Below are positions 1 through 6,547 of a stretch of 13,541 nucleotides of DNA, piece by piece; the stretch's first letter is position 1; the number at the start of each line of letters is the position of its first letter. A program made the position numbers and the translations under genes. The stretch lies in contig JABIQF010000090.1 in NCBI GenBank assembly GCA_018668095.1, positions 1 to 13,541 on the forward strand. Direction: 5' to 3'. The notes under the pieces were generated by a model, which saw nothing but the letters and a program-made list of their open reading frames with translations, was not told the origin of the DNA and ran no database searches. Origin of the DNA: Cellvibrionales bacterium (GTDB lineage Bacteria > Pseudomonadota > Gammaproteobacteria > Pseudomonadales > UBA7434).

Positions 1-1744
1 CCGCATGTAATAAATGCGTTGCCGAATGGTTCAGCGCTGTTGCTTGACGCGCAGACTCACTCACTTGCGCATCAATGGCATCACCTACAGTCATAACACC
101 GCTACTTAAATGACCTCGATGCAAAAAGGTATTTCCCTGTTTTTGTGTGTCCGTAACAGCAAAGCTACCACTTCCGGTTTGCAACTGACCAAAGTCACCC
201 GCCTGCCCGCCGGATTCCGCATAAAAAGGCGTTTGGTCTAACACAACTACGCCGCTATCTCCCGACTGCAAAGTGTTAACCGCTTTTCCGTCAACAAATA
301 AGGCTTGCACGGTAGCTTTATCACTTAGCTGATCATAACCATTAAACGAAGTTGTTTGATTTACACCCGCAGTATCTAAGTCTAACTTCTCTGCACCACC
401 CGATTTAAACTGGCTAGCAGCCTTAGCTTGAGCGCGCTGCTTTTGCATCGCTTGCTCGTAGCCATCAACATCTATGGTCATGCCACGCTCTCGCGCGATA
501 TCCGCAGTAAGATCTAACGGAAAGCCATAGGTATCATAAAGTTTAAAGGCGGTATCACCAGGAATAACACTGTCTTTTAAATCAGCAAGATCTTGCTCTA
601 AGATTTTCATGCCTTGCTCAAGCGTCACCGCAAACTGCTGCTCTTCGGCTTTTAATGCTTGTTCAATTTTTTGCTGTAAACTCACTAGCGCAGGGTAAGC
701 CTCACCCATTACTTCAGCTAGAGGCCCCACTAGCTTCCAGAAAAATAAATCTTTAGCGCCTAATTTATTACCATGACGAACCGCACGTCGAATAATACGT
801 CGTAATACATAACCACGCCCTTCATTCGAAGGCATAACGCCATCAACCACTAAAAACGCACAAGAACGAATATGATCAGCAATAACGCGCAATGAACTCT
901 GACCTTCATCTTTTATACCTAACACGCCAGCTGTGGCTCCCAGCAGCTGTTGAAACAAATCTATTTCATAATTGCTGTGGACGCCTTGCATAACTGCAGC
1001 AATACGCTCGAGGCCCATGCCTGTATCTACCGAAGGTTTAGGCAAAGGCACCATTTCACCATCGGCTGAACGGTTGAATTGCATAAAAACGATATTCCAA
1101 ATTTCGATAAAGCGATCGCCATCCTCTTCTGGCGTACCGGGTAAACCGCCTTCGATATCGGCACCATGATCATAAAATATTTCAGTACAAGGACCACAAG
1201 GACCGGTATCACCCATTGCCCAGAAATTATCCGATGCGTAACGCGCACCTTTATTGTCGCCAATACGAATAATACGATCTTCAGACAAACCGACTTCTTT
1301 ATGCCAAATGCTATACGCTTCTTCATCATCGGCATAAACAGTGACATAAAGACGATCGGTTGGTATGGCCAATGTTTCGGTTAAAAATGTCCAAGCAAAG
1401 GGAATCGCTTCTGTTTTAAAATAATCACCAAAGCTAAAGTTTCCCAACATTTCAAAAAACGTATGGTGACGGGCTGTGTAACCGACGTTTTCTAAATCGT
1501 TATGCTTACCGCCGGCACGTACGCAACGCTGCGAACTCGTGGCGCGCACATAATCACGCTTATCATCACCCAAAAATACATCTTTAAACTGCACCATTCC
1601 TGCATTCGTAAAAAGCAGTGTCGCGTCATTTCCCGGCACCAACGAACTACTATCAACACGGCTATGCTGATGCTGCTCAAAATAACGAAGAAAGGTTTCA
1701 CGAATAGCTGAAGTGCTAGTAGGTTTATCAGTAGATTTGGACAT
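1..1744 (-). CDS. alaS: Alanine--tRNA ligase, partial (C-terminal end outside the window)
   Basis: Class II synthetase that charges tRNA-Ala in the cytoplasm and hydrolyses mischarged Ser/Gly-tRNA-Ala. The frame is open from ATG at 1744-1742 to the left edge, giving 581 codons of a protein normally about 870 residues long. The N-terminal catalytic core is plain: a motif-1/2 region with LFTNAGMVQFKDVFLG and the stretch RHHTFFEMLGNFSFGDYF, then motif 3 GMGLER at residues 242-247. The editing domain begins after a typical linker, and its zinc-site HxxxH is visible as H573 and H577 in NHSATHLLH just before the edge. The rest of the editing domain and the C-Ala domain are missing only because the window ends. 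A weak purine-rich stretch (AGAG) lies about 12 bases before the start. The gene follows hinT on the same strand after about 100 bp, so cotranscription is possible but not shown. Identity is very secure. Confidence 0.97.
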   Translation of the reverse strand, partial: MSKSTDKPTSTSAIRETFLRYFEQHQHSRVDSSSLVPGNDATLLFTNAGMVQFKDVFLGDDKRDYVRATSSQRCVRAGGKHNDLENVGYTARHHTFFEMLGNFSFGDYFKTEAIPFAWTFLTETLAIPTDRLYVTVYADDEEAYSIWHKEVGLSEDRIIRIGDNKGARYASDNFWAMGDTGPCGPCTEIFYDHGADIEGGLPGTPEEDGDRFIEIWNIVFMQFNRSADGEMVPLPKPSVDTGMGLERIAAVMQGVHSNYEIDLFQQLLGATAGVLGIKDEGQSSLRVIADHIRSCAFLVVDGVMPSNEGRGYVLRRIIRRAVRHGNKLGAKDLFFWKLVGPLAEVMGEAYPALVSLQQKIEQALKAEEQQFAVTLEQGMKILEQDLADLKDSVIPGDTAFKLYDTYGFPLDLTADIARERGMTIDVDGYEQAMQKQRAQAKAASQFKSGGAEKLDLDTAGVNQTTSFNGYDQLSDKATVQALFVDGKAVNTLQSGDSGVVVLDQTPFYAESGGQAGDFGQLQTGSGSFAVTDTQKQGNTFLHRGHLSSGVMTVGDAIDAQVSESARQATALNHSATHLLHA

Positions 1745-1844
1745 TAATTAAAAACTCTGGCTAAATTTTTTTGTTAGTGATTTATAGGATGTAAACAATA
1801 AATCATTGATTCAATACAGCATAGTCGAATGCGGCAAAAAGCTC

Positions 1845-2186
1845 TTACATATCGGCTTCTTTCATGGCAAAACCGGCAATAATATGCAGATGTAAATGAA
1901 ATACTGTCTGACCACCATCCGCACCGTTGTTGACGATGACTCGATAGCCTTCAGAAACACCCAATTGCTCTGCCACCTTGCCCACTGTGAGCATTAAATG
2001 ACCTAACAGAGCTTGATCTTCAGCGCTTGCCTCCGACAGCATTTTAATGGGTTTTTTAGGGATGACTAAAACGTGAACAGCTGCGACCGGATTAATATCT
2101 GGAATAACAATGCAATGCTCATCTTCATAGAGTTTATTAGAGGGAATTTCGCCTGCAATAATCTTAGAAAACACGGTATCAGTCAT
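1845..2186 (-). CDS. hinT: HIT-family purine nucleoside phosphoramidase (HinT-like)
   Basis: A 113-residue histidine-triad protein. HinT enzymes are cytoplasmic dimers that hydrolyse AMP-lysine, AMP-alanine and other adenosine phosphoramidates, including aminoacyl-adenylates released by tRNA synthetases. The family opening (FSKIIAGEIPSNKLYEDE, residues 6-23) and the central IPKKPI segment are present. The catalytic triad HLHLH is at H97, H99 and H101, preceded by a GGQTVFHLH stretch as expected. Length matches the family. An AGAGGT Shine-Dalgarno lies 7 bases before the ATG. The start is only 11 bp after the stop of the Trm112-like gene, so the two are almost certainly one transcript. The link to the downstream alaS is thematically apt because HinT acts on aminoacyl-adenylates, but that functional connection is inference. 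Confidence 0.95.
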   Translation of the reverse strand: MTDTVFSKIIAGEIPSNKLYEDEHCIVIPDINPVAAVHVLVIPKKPIKMLSEASAEDQALLGHLMLTVGKVAEQLGVSEGYRVIVNNGADGGQTVFHLHLHIIAGFAMKEADM

Positions 2187-2197
2187 AATAATTACCT

Positions 2198-2383
2198 CTA
2201 AGCCTGAAGGTCTGATTCAACGAGCTTACGCGCTTCACTCTCTAACATAACAGGAATATCATCTCGGACAGGATAAGCAAGACCGCTGGCTTTACAAATC
2301 AATTCTTGATTAGCTTCATCATATTCTAAAGGCCCTTTGCTTACCGGACAAACCAGAATGCTGAGGAGTTTTTTATCTAACAT
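2198..2383 (-). CDS. Trm112/YcaR family (UPF0434) small protein
   Basis: A 61-residue protein of the bacterial Trm112-like group, to which E. coli YcaR belongs. Related eukaryotic and archaeal Trm112 proteins activate methyltransferases of the translation machinery; the role of the short bacterial form is less settled. The family signature is plain: LLSILVCPVSKGPLEYD at residues 6-22, QELICKASGLAYPVR at 26-40, then DDIPVMLESEARKL. The usual first CPxC zinc-type pair is reduced to C12 plus S15, leaving C12 and C30, so metal binding is doubtful; from memory, YcaR has the second cysteine. The gene is the first of a tight pair with hinT (11-bp gap). No strong promoter stands out in the 136-bp AT-rich spacer between it and the M23 gene, and the Shine-Dalgarno is weak (TAGG). 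Confidence 0.9.
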   Translation of the reverse strand: MLDKKLLSILVCPVSKGPLEYDEANQELICKASGLAYPVRDDIPVMLESEARKLVESDLQA

Positions 2384-2519
2384 AATATAATGCCTATTTT
2401 AATGTTTAATGAAAATTGTGATGCTCATATTTAAAAGAACATTATTGATAAGCCATTTTTCATTCGTTAAAAACCGCTTTATTAAAAATAACTTTTTAGT
2501 TGTAAGTCGTTATAGGCGT

Positions 2520-3428
2520 TTAATCCTGAATCGATTGATTGCCACCAACCTCGACTAATAATTCAGGATCAATACGCACCGACGTTTTACCATCGGTCCA
2601 GTTCATTCGCCAATCCAAATGCGGCCCGGTGACACGACCAGTGGCACCAATTTCCGCAATATTATCACCTTGTGAAACAGCATCACCAGAAGCGACTAAT
2701 AACTTACTCAGATGCAAAAAAGTTGAGCTCAAGCCATGACCATGATCAATAATTAATGTACCACCAGAAAAAAACAAATCAGGCTCTGCCAATGTCACCA
2801 ACCCAGCAGCAGGCGCAATAACCGGTGCGCCAACCGGCCCTGCCACGTCAAGACCATAATGCGGCCTTCTTGGCTCGCCATTATAAACTCGCTGCGAGCC
2901 AAAGACACCCGTAATTGGTCCATTAGCGGGCCAAATAAATCCGTTTAAGAAATCTTGCTGTAATCGCTGCTGTTTTCTCGCCAACCGGACCATTGCCGAT
3001 TCCTTACGTGACCGCTTCACTTGCAGCGGATCTGGTGAAACATATTGCTTAGCAACCCCTTCGATACGCTGAATAGCATAATCTCGAGGGGCAATAACTA
3101 ACTCATGATACTCATAGTCTTTATTATTAATGACAGTTAAGGAAATATTTTTAGGCGCGTCACGATCTAAGCCAATAATAAATCGACCGTCGGCAGTCAA
3201 CGGTAGCTGTTGATCTTGAAACTGAACAATCGCGCCTTTATTCACCTGTCCAATAAGCAAAGCACCCTGCTGTAAAGAGCCGGTTACAATTAAATCGGTA
3301 GATGACTTAACAGCAGCTACAGCACTCGAAAGAGAAAGGCTGCCGAGCAAAAAGTAAGTTGCGATAATGATTGGCATGGAAATTTGTCGGATTCTCATCG
3401 AATTATCATTGGTATCGGTTAAACTCAT
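2520..3428 (-). CDS. Exported M23-family peptidase (LytM/peptidoglycan hydrolase-like)
   Basis: A periplasmic protein ending in a LytM-type domain; such domains cut peptide cross-links in peptidoglycan or, when degenerate, activate amidases. The frame also opens at an upstream TTG (3485), but I prefer ATG 3428, which has GAG about 11 bases ahead. ATG 3398 is a good alternative, giving a compact signal peptide MRIRQISMPIIIATYFLLGS ending near AVAA. A beta-rich N-terminal region of about 130 residues and a basic linker (KRSRKESAMVRLARKQQRLQ) precede the catalytic domain. The HxxxD ligand motif appears as PHYGLD, followed by DHGHGLSSTFLHLS. The usual C-terminal HxH is PHLDW, so the final metal ligand His is Asp. 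It is divergently placed from greB. Membership is secure; enzymatic activity is uncertain because of the HLD change. Confidence 0.9.
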   Translation of the reverse strand: MSLTDTNDNSMRIRQISMPIIIATYFLLGSLSLSSAVAAVKSSTDLIVTGSLQQGALLIGQVNKGAIVQFQDQQLPLTADGRFIIGLDRDAPKNISLTVINNKDYEYHELVIAPRDYAIQRIEGVAKQYVSPDPLQVKRSRKESAMVRLARKQQRLQQDFLNGFIWPANGPITGVFGSQRVYNGEPRRPHYGLDVAGPVGAPVIAPAAGLVTLAEPDLFFSGGTLIIDHGHGLSSTFLHLSKLLVASGDAVSQGDNIAEIGATGRVTGPHLDWRMNWTDGKTSVRIDPELLVEVGGNQSIQD

Positions 3429-3568
3429 TAAATCGCATCTCAAAAGCAGATTAATAAAAACTGTTTTTAAAAAAAAGAGTGTCAATCAAGTCGTCCTCAA
3501 TCAATCTGTATATGAACGACGCATTTAACACTTTATTCATCAAACAATACGGAAAATGACAAAATTAT

Positions 3569-4075
3569 ATGGGACGCTATAGACCACCACGCCCTAAAGG
3601 CTCCTACTATATCACTCCTGAGGGTGAAAGCGCGATGCGTGAAGAATTAAGGCAATTATGGAAAATTGAACGCCCACAAGTCACTTCTGTCGTCCATGAA
3701 GCAGCTAAAAACGGCGATCGTTCAGAAAACGGTGATTATATTTATGGCAAAAAACGACTCAGAGAAATTGATAGCCGCGTTCGATTTTTAACAAAGCGAT
3801 TAGAATCACTGAATGTCGTTCATGACACACCCAATAACGTCAATAAAGTTTTTTTTGGTGCATGGGTAACCGTTGAAGATGAAAACGGCGAAGAAAAAAC
3901 GTATCGAATAGTTGGTCCTGATGAATTTGACTTGTCACGCGATCAATTAAGTATGGATTCCCCATTAGCGAAAGCGTTATTAGGGAAAAATATTGACGAC
4001 GAAATTGTTTTTGAAAGTCCAATCGGAAAACGCGTAATGGTTATTACAGAAATTCGATATCACGCCAATTTATAA
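3569..4075 (+). CDS. greB: Transcription elongation factor GreB
   Basis: A 168-residue GreB, which enters the RNA polymerase secondary channel and stimulates cleavage of backtracked RNA so that stalled complexes can restart. The N-terminal coiled coil covers about residues 12-85. The tip NGDRSENGDYIYGKKRLREID carries the conserved acidic pair, here D50 and E53. The C-terminal FKBP-like domain runs from about 95 and ends in RVMVITEIRY. The GDYIYGKKRLREID signature and the MGRYRPPRPKGSYYITPEG start separate it from GreA. The ATG at 3569 has only a distant GGA (3551-3553), so translation initiation may be weak. It stands alone on the plus strand between the divergent M23 gene and the H1-like gene, which follows after 225 bp. 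Confidence 0.96.
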   Translation: MGRYRPPRPKGSYYITPEGESAMREELRQLWKIERPQVTSVVHEAAKNGDRSENGDYIYGKKRLREIDSRVRFLTKRLESLNVVHDTPNNVNKVFFGAWVTVEDENGEEKTYRIVGPDEFDLSRDQLSMDSPLAKALLGKNIDDEIVFESPIGKRVMVITEIRYHANL

Positions 4076-4104
4076 GAAAAAAAATGATTTAACTTCCCCA
4101 TATT

Positions 4105-4124
4105 ATTTTTTGTTAGCAAAAAAT
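4105..4124. terminator. AT-rich perfect inverted repeat after greB, possible terminator
   Basis: ATTTTTTG (4105-4112) and CAAAAAAT (4117-4124) form a perfect 8-bp stem around a TTAG loop, 30 bp after the greB stop. The T-rich arm is inside the stem and no T-run follows, so it is not a canonical intrinsic terminator. It could block 3' exonucleases, act with Rho or be a DNA-level palindrome. The palindrome is seen directly; the function is a guess. Confidence 0.35.
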
Positions 4125-4266
4125 GTGATTTAAACGGTCATAATGTAAAAAGGAACAAAATAAAAGCGCTTATAACGCTTATTAGACGTGAAATAAATAA
4201 ATATATTGTCTATCATTCGTTCCGCACAAACTTTTTAATTAAAATTTTTGATAGTCAACCCAATCG

Positions 4267-4296
4267 ATGAAGTTGGAAATCCTTCTTCATAGGAGA
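4267..4296 (+). promoter_or_regulatory. Hairpin abutting the Shine-Dalgarno of the H1-like gene
   Basis: ATGAAG (4267-4272) pairs with CTTCAT (4285-4290). Inside it, a symmetric TT/TT internal loop is followed by GG (4275-4276) pairing with CC (4281-4282) around an AAAT loop. The last stem base is directly followed by the strong Shine-Dalgarno AGGAGA (4291-4296) and the ATG at 4301. The placement suggests that the helix could stack on or limit access to the ribosome site, or protect the 5' end of the transcript. Only the fold is read from sequence; regulation is inferred. Confidence 0.45.
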
Positions 4297-4300
4297 AATA

Positions 4301-4990
4301 ATGCCTCAAGTAAAAAAAGTTTCTAAAAAAGCCACTAAAAAGCCAGCTAAGAAAGTAGCAGCTAAAAAACCAACTGCTAAGAAATCTGTAAAGAAAGTAG
4401 CTGCAACTCCAGCTATCGGTAAAGCAGAAGCAGCATTAGCGGCTATACAAAAAGACATTAAATCATTGGCACGCACATTAAAAGCCGAGCTTAAAAAAGT
4501 AGCTTCTGCTAAAAAAGCAGCTGCTAAAGCAAAAACAGCTGCCGATAAAGCTTCTGCTAAGAAAGTTGTAGCCGCCGCTGCTAAAGCCGCTGCTAAAACA
4601 GCCGCTAAAGTTAAAGCATTACGTGCACGCGCTTCAGCTTCAAATGCTAAATTATCAACTATGAAAGCTGATGCAGCATTGAAGAAAGCAGTAGCAGACT
4701 TTGAAGCAAAATTGATTGCTCAACGTGATGCAGCCGCAGCGAAGAAGAAAGCAGCAGCTGACAAGAAAGCCGCTGCTAAAGCAAAAGCTGCTGAAAAGCG
4801 CTCGATTGCTAAAGCAAAAGCAGCTGCTAAGAAGAAAGTAGCAGCAGACAAGAAAAAAGCAGCGGCTGCTAAAGCCAAAGCTAAAGCCTCAGCAGCAGCG
4901 GCAAAAGCTAAAGCTAAAGCGGCAGCAGCGGCCAAAAAAGCCAAAGCAAAAGCAAAGAAAAAACCAGCTAAGAAAGCTGCTAAGAAGTAA
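4301..4990 (+). CDS. Lys/Ala-rich histone H1-like DNA-binding protein (AlgP-like)
   Basis: A 229-residue, extremely basic low-complexity protein made almost only of Lys and Ala. Residues 1-37 are KK-rich with KKPAKK-type motifs. Residues 38-75 and about 95-150 hold less repetitive, helix-forming segments (GKAEAALAAIQKDIKSLART; ADFEAKLIAQRDA). The last 80 residues are AAAKAKAK-type repeats ending KKPAKKAAKK. This resembles the C-terminal tail of eukaryotic H1 and the AlgP (AlgR3) protein of Pseudomonas, linked there to alginate gene expression. Such proteins are thought to bind DNA without strong sequence preference. The start is fixed by AGGAGA four bases before the ATG, and a strong terminator follows 28 bp after the stop. 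The GCT-AAA/AAG-rich codons make repeat expansion or contraction likely between strains. The class is clear; the exact role is unknown. Confidence 0.85.
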   Translation: MPQVKKVSKKATKKPAKKVAAKKPTAKKSVKKVAATPAIGKAEAALAAIQKDIKSLARTLKAELKKVASAKKAAAKAKTAADKASAKKVVAAAAKAAAKTAAKVKALRARASASNAKLSTMKADAALKKAVADFEAKLIAQRDAAAAKKKAAADKKAAAKAKAAEKRSIAKAKAAAKKKVAADKKKAAAAKAKAKASAAAAKAKAKAAAAAKKAKAKAKKKPAKKAAKK

Positions 4991-5017
4991 TTCTCAGCAC
5001 TCACTAGCTAAATAAAG

Positions 5018-5048
5018 CCCCGCCATCTTCGGATCGCGGGGTTTTTTT
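5018..5048 (+). terminator. Rho-independent terminator of the H1-like gene (UUCG loop)
   Basis: CCCCGC (5018-5023) pairs with GCGGGG (5036-5041). After one C-C mismatch the stem continues as ATC/GAT closing a TTCG tetraloop (5028-5031), a very stable C(UUCG)G cap. Seven T residues follow at 5042-5048. It is correctly placed for the plus-strand H1-like gene and isolates it from the minus-strand dehydrogenase. Confidence 0.93.
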
Positions 5049-5119
5049 ATGACTAAATATAAAGAAAAGATAATATGGAGCAGAAAATTATTATGGAGAA
5101 TACATTTTATGAATCGAAC

Positions 5120-5935
5120 TTAATGCCTATATTTATCTTTATTCTTTCTGCCTTTAGCATAAAGCGCCTTACGTAATACTCGACGTAAACTAGGAAATAA
5201 ATAGCCGAGCGTCGTCAGCTTACCTGCAAACCAAGTCATGGTAATTTCAACTTGCTGACCCCTGGCTAATGTCGCAATATTCTCGGCCACACCTTCGGCC
5301 GTACTCATTGGCTGCGAATAAACAATATCTTCAACCTCATCAATACTGTCCATAATAAAACCCGTATTAATGGGACCGGGAGATACAACAGCTACTGCAA
5401 TATTTGAATCACGAAGCTCATCGGCTAAAGCATATGTAAATGCTCTAAGGCCGCCCTTAGTTGCGGCATAAGTCGCTGCACCCTGAAGTGGCGCTCGCCC
5501 AGCTAAAGAACCCACCATCACAATAGCGCCCTCACCGGCTTGTTTTATATGAGGAAGGACCAATGCCGTTAGATAAAGCGGCGCACGTAAATTCACATCA
5601 ACCATAGCGGCTACATGATCGGCCTTAACCGTGCTGAATTCACCTCTGTGATGAACCCCGGCATTATTAATTAATAAATGGATATCAGTAAACGCTTCAA
5701 TAACCTGCTCTATAATATGTTGGCAGCTTGAGATCTCAGTTACATCGGCAGTAATCGTAAGTACCTGAGTCAATTCACGAAGCTCTTCGGCAATCGCATG
5801 TAACGCCGCTTCACCTCTAGCAACCAAAGCTAAATTCGCACCTGCATGGGCAAAATGGCGAGCACATGCAGCACCAACACCTGCTGATGCACCTGTAATC
5901 AATACGGTTTTATTTTTGAATGTAGATAAGCTCAT
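5120..5935 (-). CDS. Short-chain dehydrogenase/reductase (SDR family)
   Basis: A 271-residue classical SDR, an NAD(P)-dependent oxidoreductase with a Rossmann fold. The cofactor motif TGASAGVG is at residues 14-21. R40 after the second strand (LVARGEAAL) favours NADP(H). NNAG is at 90-93, and the catalytic set N115, S143, Y156 and K160 (YAATK) is complete. SPGPINTGF follows at 185-193 as expected. The last 40 residues extend past the core with a hydrophobic stretch (ITMTWFAGKLTTLGYLFPSL) and a very basic tail (RRVLRKALYAKGRKNKDKYR), which may bring it to the membrane. The substrate cannot be told from sequence; fatty-acyl, steroid-like and other ketones are all possible. The ATG has only a weak AAGA upstream. 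It stands alone, divergent from the small basic-protein gene. Confidence 0.92.
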   Translation of the reverse strand: MSLSTFKNKTVLITGASAGVGAACARHFAHAGANLALVARGEAALHAIAEELRELTQVLTITADVTEISSCQHIIEQVIEAFTDIHLLINNAGVHHRGEFSTVKADHVAAMVDVNLRAPLYLTALVLPHIKQAGEGAIVMVGSLAGRAPLQGAATYAATKGGLRAFTYALADELRDSNIAVAVVSPGPINTGFIMDSIDEVEDIVYSQPMSTAEGVAENIATLARGQQVEITMTWFAGKLTTLGYLFPSLRRVLRKALYAKGRKNKDKYRH

Positions 5936-5998
5936 AATAAATGTCTTTTTATTATTGAAGGTTCAGAAAGTCTATCACACTACTCAGCCCTACTAATT

Positions 5999-6050
5999 AT
6001 TACATTTCATGGAAACAATTTTCTGTAATGGCTAATCACTTAGTGGTAGC
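5999..6050. promoter_or_regulatory. Inverted repeats in the divergent spacer upstream of the SDR gene
   Basis: Two short dyads lie side by side: ATTACA (5999-6004) with TGTAAT (6024-6029), and an imperfect one across 6031-6050 (GCTA...TAGC enclosing CACTTAGTG). They sit about 65-115 bp upstream of the minus-strand SDR start and just before the 13-bp tandem repeats. Either could be an operator, but no known regulator site is recognised and dyads this short arise often in AT-rich DNA. Confidence 0.25.
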
Positions 6051-6067
6051 CTGCTCTTTTCACTTTA

Positions 6068-6119
6068 ACTTGAAACTAATACTTGAACCTAACACCTGAA
6101 TCTAACACTTAAACCTAAA
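6068..6119 (+). repeat. Four-unit 13-bp tandem repeat, array 1
   Basis: Four head-to-tail 13-mers: ACTTGAAACTAAT, ACTTGAACCTAAC, ACCTGAATCTAAC and ACTTAAACCTAAA. They differ by a few bases, so the array has aged. The period is not a multiple of three and the units carry TGA and TAA, so the array is not coding. It lies in the divergent spacer, 133 bp upstream of the SDR start and 73 bp upstream of the 6192 start. A related array is at 9297-9361. Confidence 0.85.
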
Positions 6120-6143
6120 AAGGAAAAGCCTATGGAAAAATAG
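6120..6143 (+). other. Possible three-codon leader minicistron
   Basis: A good Shine-Dalgarno AAGGA (6120-6124) sits 7 bases before ATG-GAA-AAA-TAG (6132-6143). The same frame has another stop, TAA, just before position 6180. It could be a translated leader affecting the gene at 6192, the remnant of a decayed start, or chance. Confidence 0.2.
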
Positions 6144-6181
6144 AATATAGATTTAAAAGTAATATTATCGCAACATTAAAT

Positions 6182-6185
6182 GGAG
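6182..6185 (+). promoter_or_regulatory. Shine-Dalgarno that fixes the start of the small basic-protein gene
   Basis: GGAG at 6182-6185 is six bases before ATG 6192. It overlaps an in-frame upstream ATG at 6180, which has no ribosome site of its own, so 6192 is the better start. Confidence 0.7.
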
Positions 6186-6191
6186 TTAACT

Positions 6192-6545
6192 ATGGTTGTG
6201 ACCAATAGCACTTCGCAAACGAAAAAAAGAGAACGAGAACAAAAAGGAGAAAGCAAAGAAGCGAAAGTAAGAAGCAACAAAAGCACCAGAAGTAAACGCG
6301 GTATAAAACGTCAAACTAAACCAAAAGATTCGGCTAAAGACAATAACAAACCGCACTGTCACAATGCGCTGATCGCCACATCAGCAAATGATACGCTCGA
6401 TAATATCCGTGTTAGCTTGGATATGATTCGTGAGATTGTTTGCAGCGAAAATGATGGCATGGCACTGTCTGATGACACTAAGCAGGGATTATTCTTGCAT
6501 ATCGAAAATCTGATAAAAGCGTTAAGCTTTTTGAGAACACTTTAA
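6192..6545 (+). CDS. Small basic protein of unknown function
   Basis: A 117-residue protein that I do not recognise. Residues 1-53 are hydrophilic and rich in Lys, Arg, Ser and Glu (KKREREQKGESKEAKVRSNK and SKRGIKRQTKPK), most likely disordered and able to bind nucleic acid. Residues 66-117 look folded and helical: TLDNIRVSLDMIREIVCS, a short acidic turn ENDGMALSDD, then TKQGLFLHIENLIKALSFL, in amphipathic spacing as in a two-helix dimerising unit. There is no signal peptide or membrane segment. The start at 6192 is chosen for GGAG six bases ahead. It is a single-gene unit between the divergent SDR gene and convergent tilS. The mix of a basic tail and a short helical body is seen in small regulatory or ribosome-associated proteins, but no function can be assigned. 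It is probably a real gene, judged from the start signal and composition. Confidence 0.7.
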   Translation: MVVTNSTSQTKKREREQKGESKEAKVRSNKSTRSKRGIKRQTKPKDSAKDNNKPHCHNALIATSANDTLDNIRVSLDMIREIVCSENDGMALSDDTKQGLFLHIENLIKALSFLRTL

Positions 6546-6547
6546 GT

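Noticed and set aside
972..1711. Several open frames of 65-106 codons on both strands in this stretch
   Set aside because: They all overlap the continuous alaS frame on the minus strand, which has clear AlaRS motifs; the products have no family resemblance and no ribosome sites.
3429..3485. TTG start giving a 321-residue M23 protein
   Set aside because: It would put about 30 extra residues before the signal peptide; ATG 3428 or 3398 fits an exported protein better.
4160..4190. Imperfect AAGCG/CGCTT dyad upstream of the H1-like gene
   Set aside because: Only five paired bases in AT-rich DNA with no T-run or recognised operator; expected by chance.
4720..5004. A 94-codon minus-strand frame rich in Ala, Phe and Leu that looks like a membrane protein
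   Set aside because: It is the reverse reading of the Lys/Ala repeats of the H1-like gene (AAA/AAG read as TTT/CTT) and runs into that gene's own 3' end.
5075..5179. Short plus-strand frame starting ATG-GAG-CAG after the H1-like terminator
   Set aside because: It lies behind a strong terminator, has no good ribosome site and runs antisense into the SDR C-terminus.
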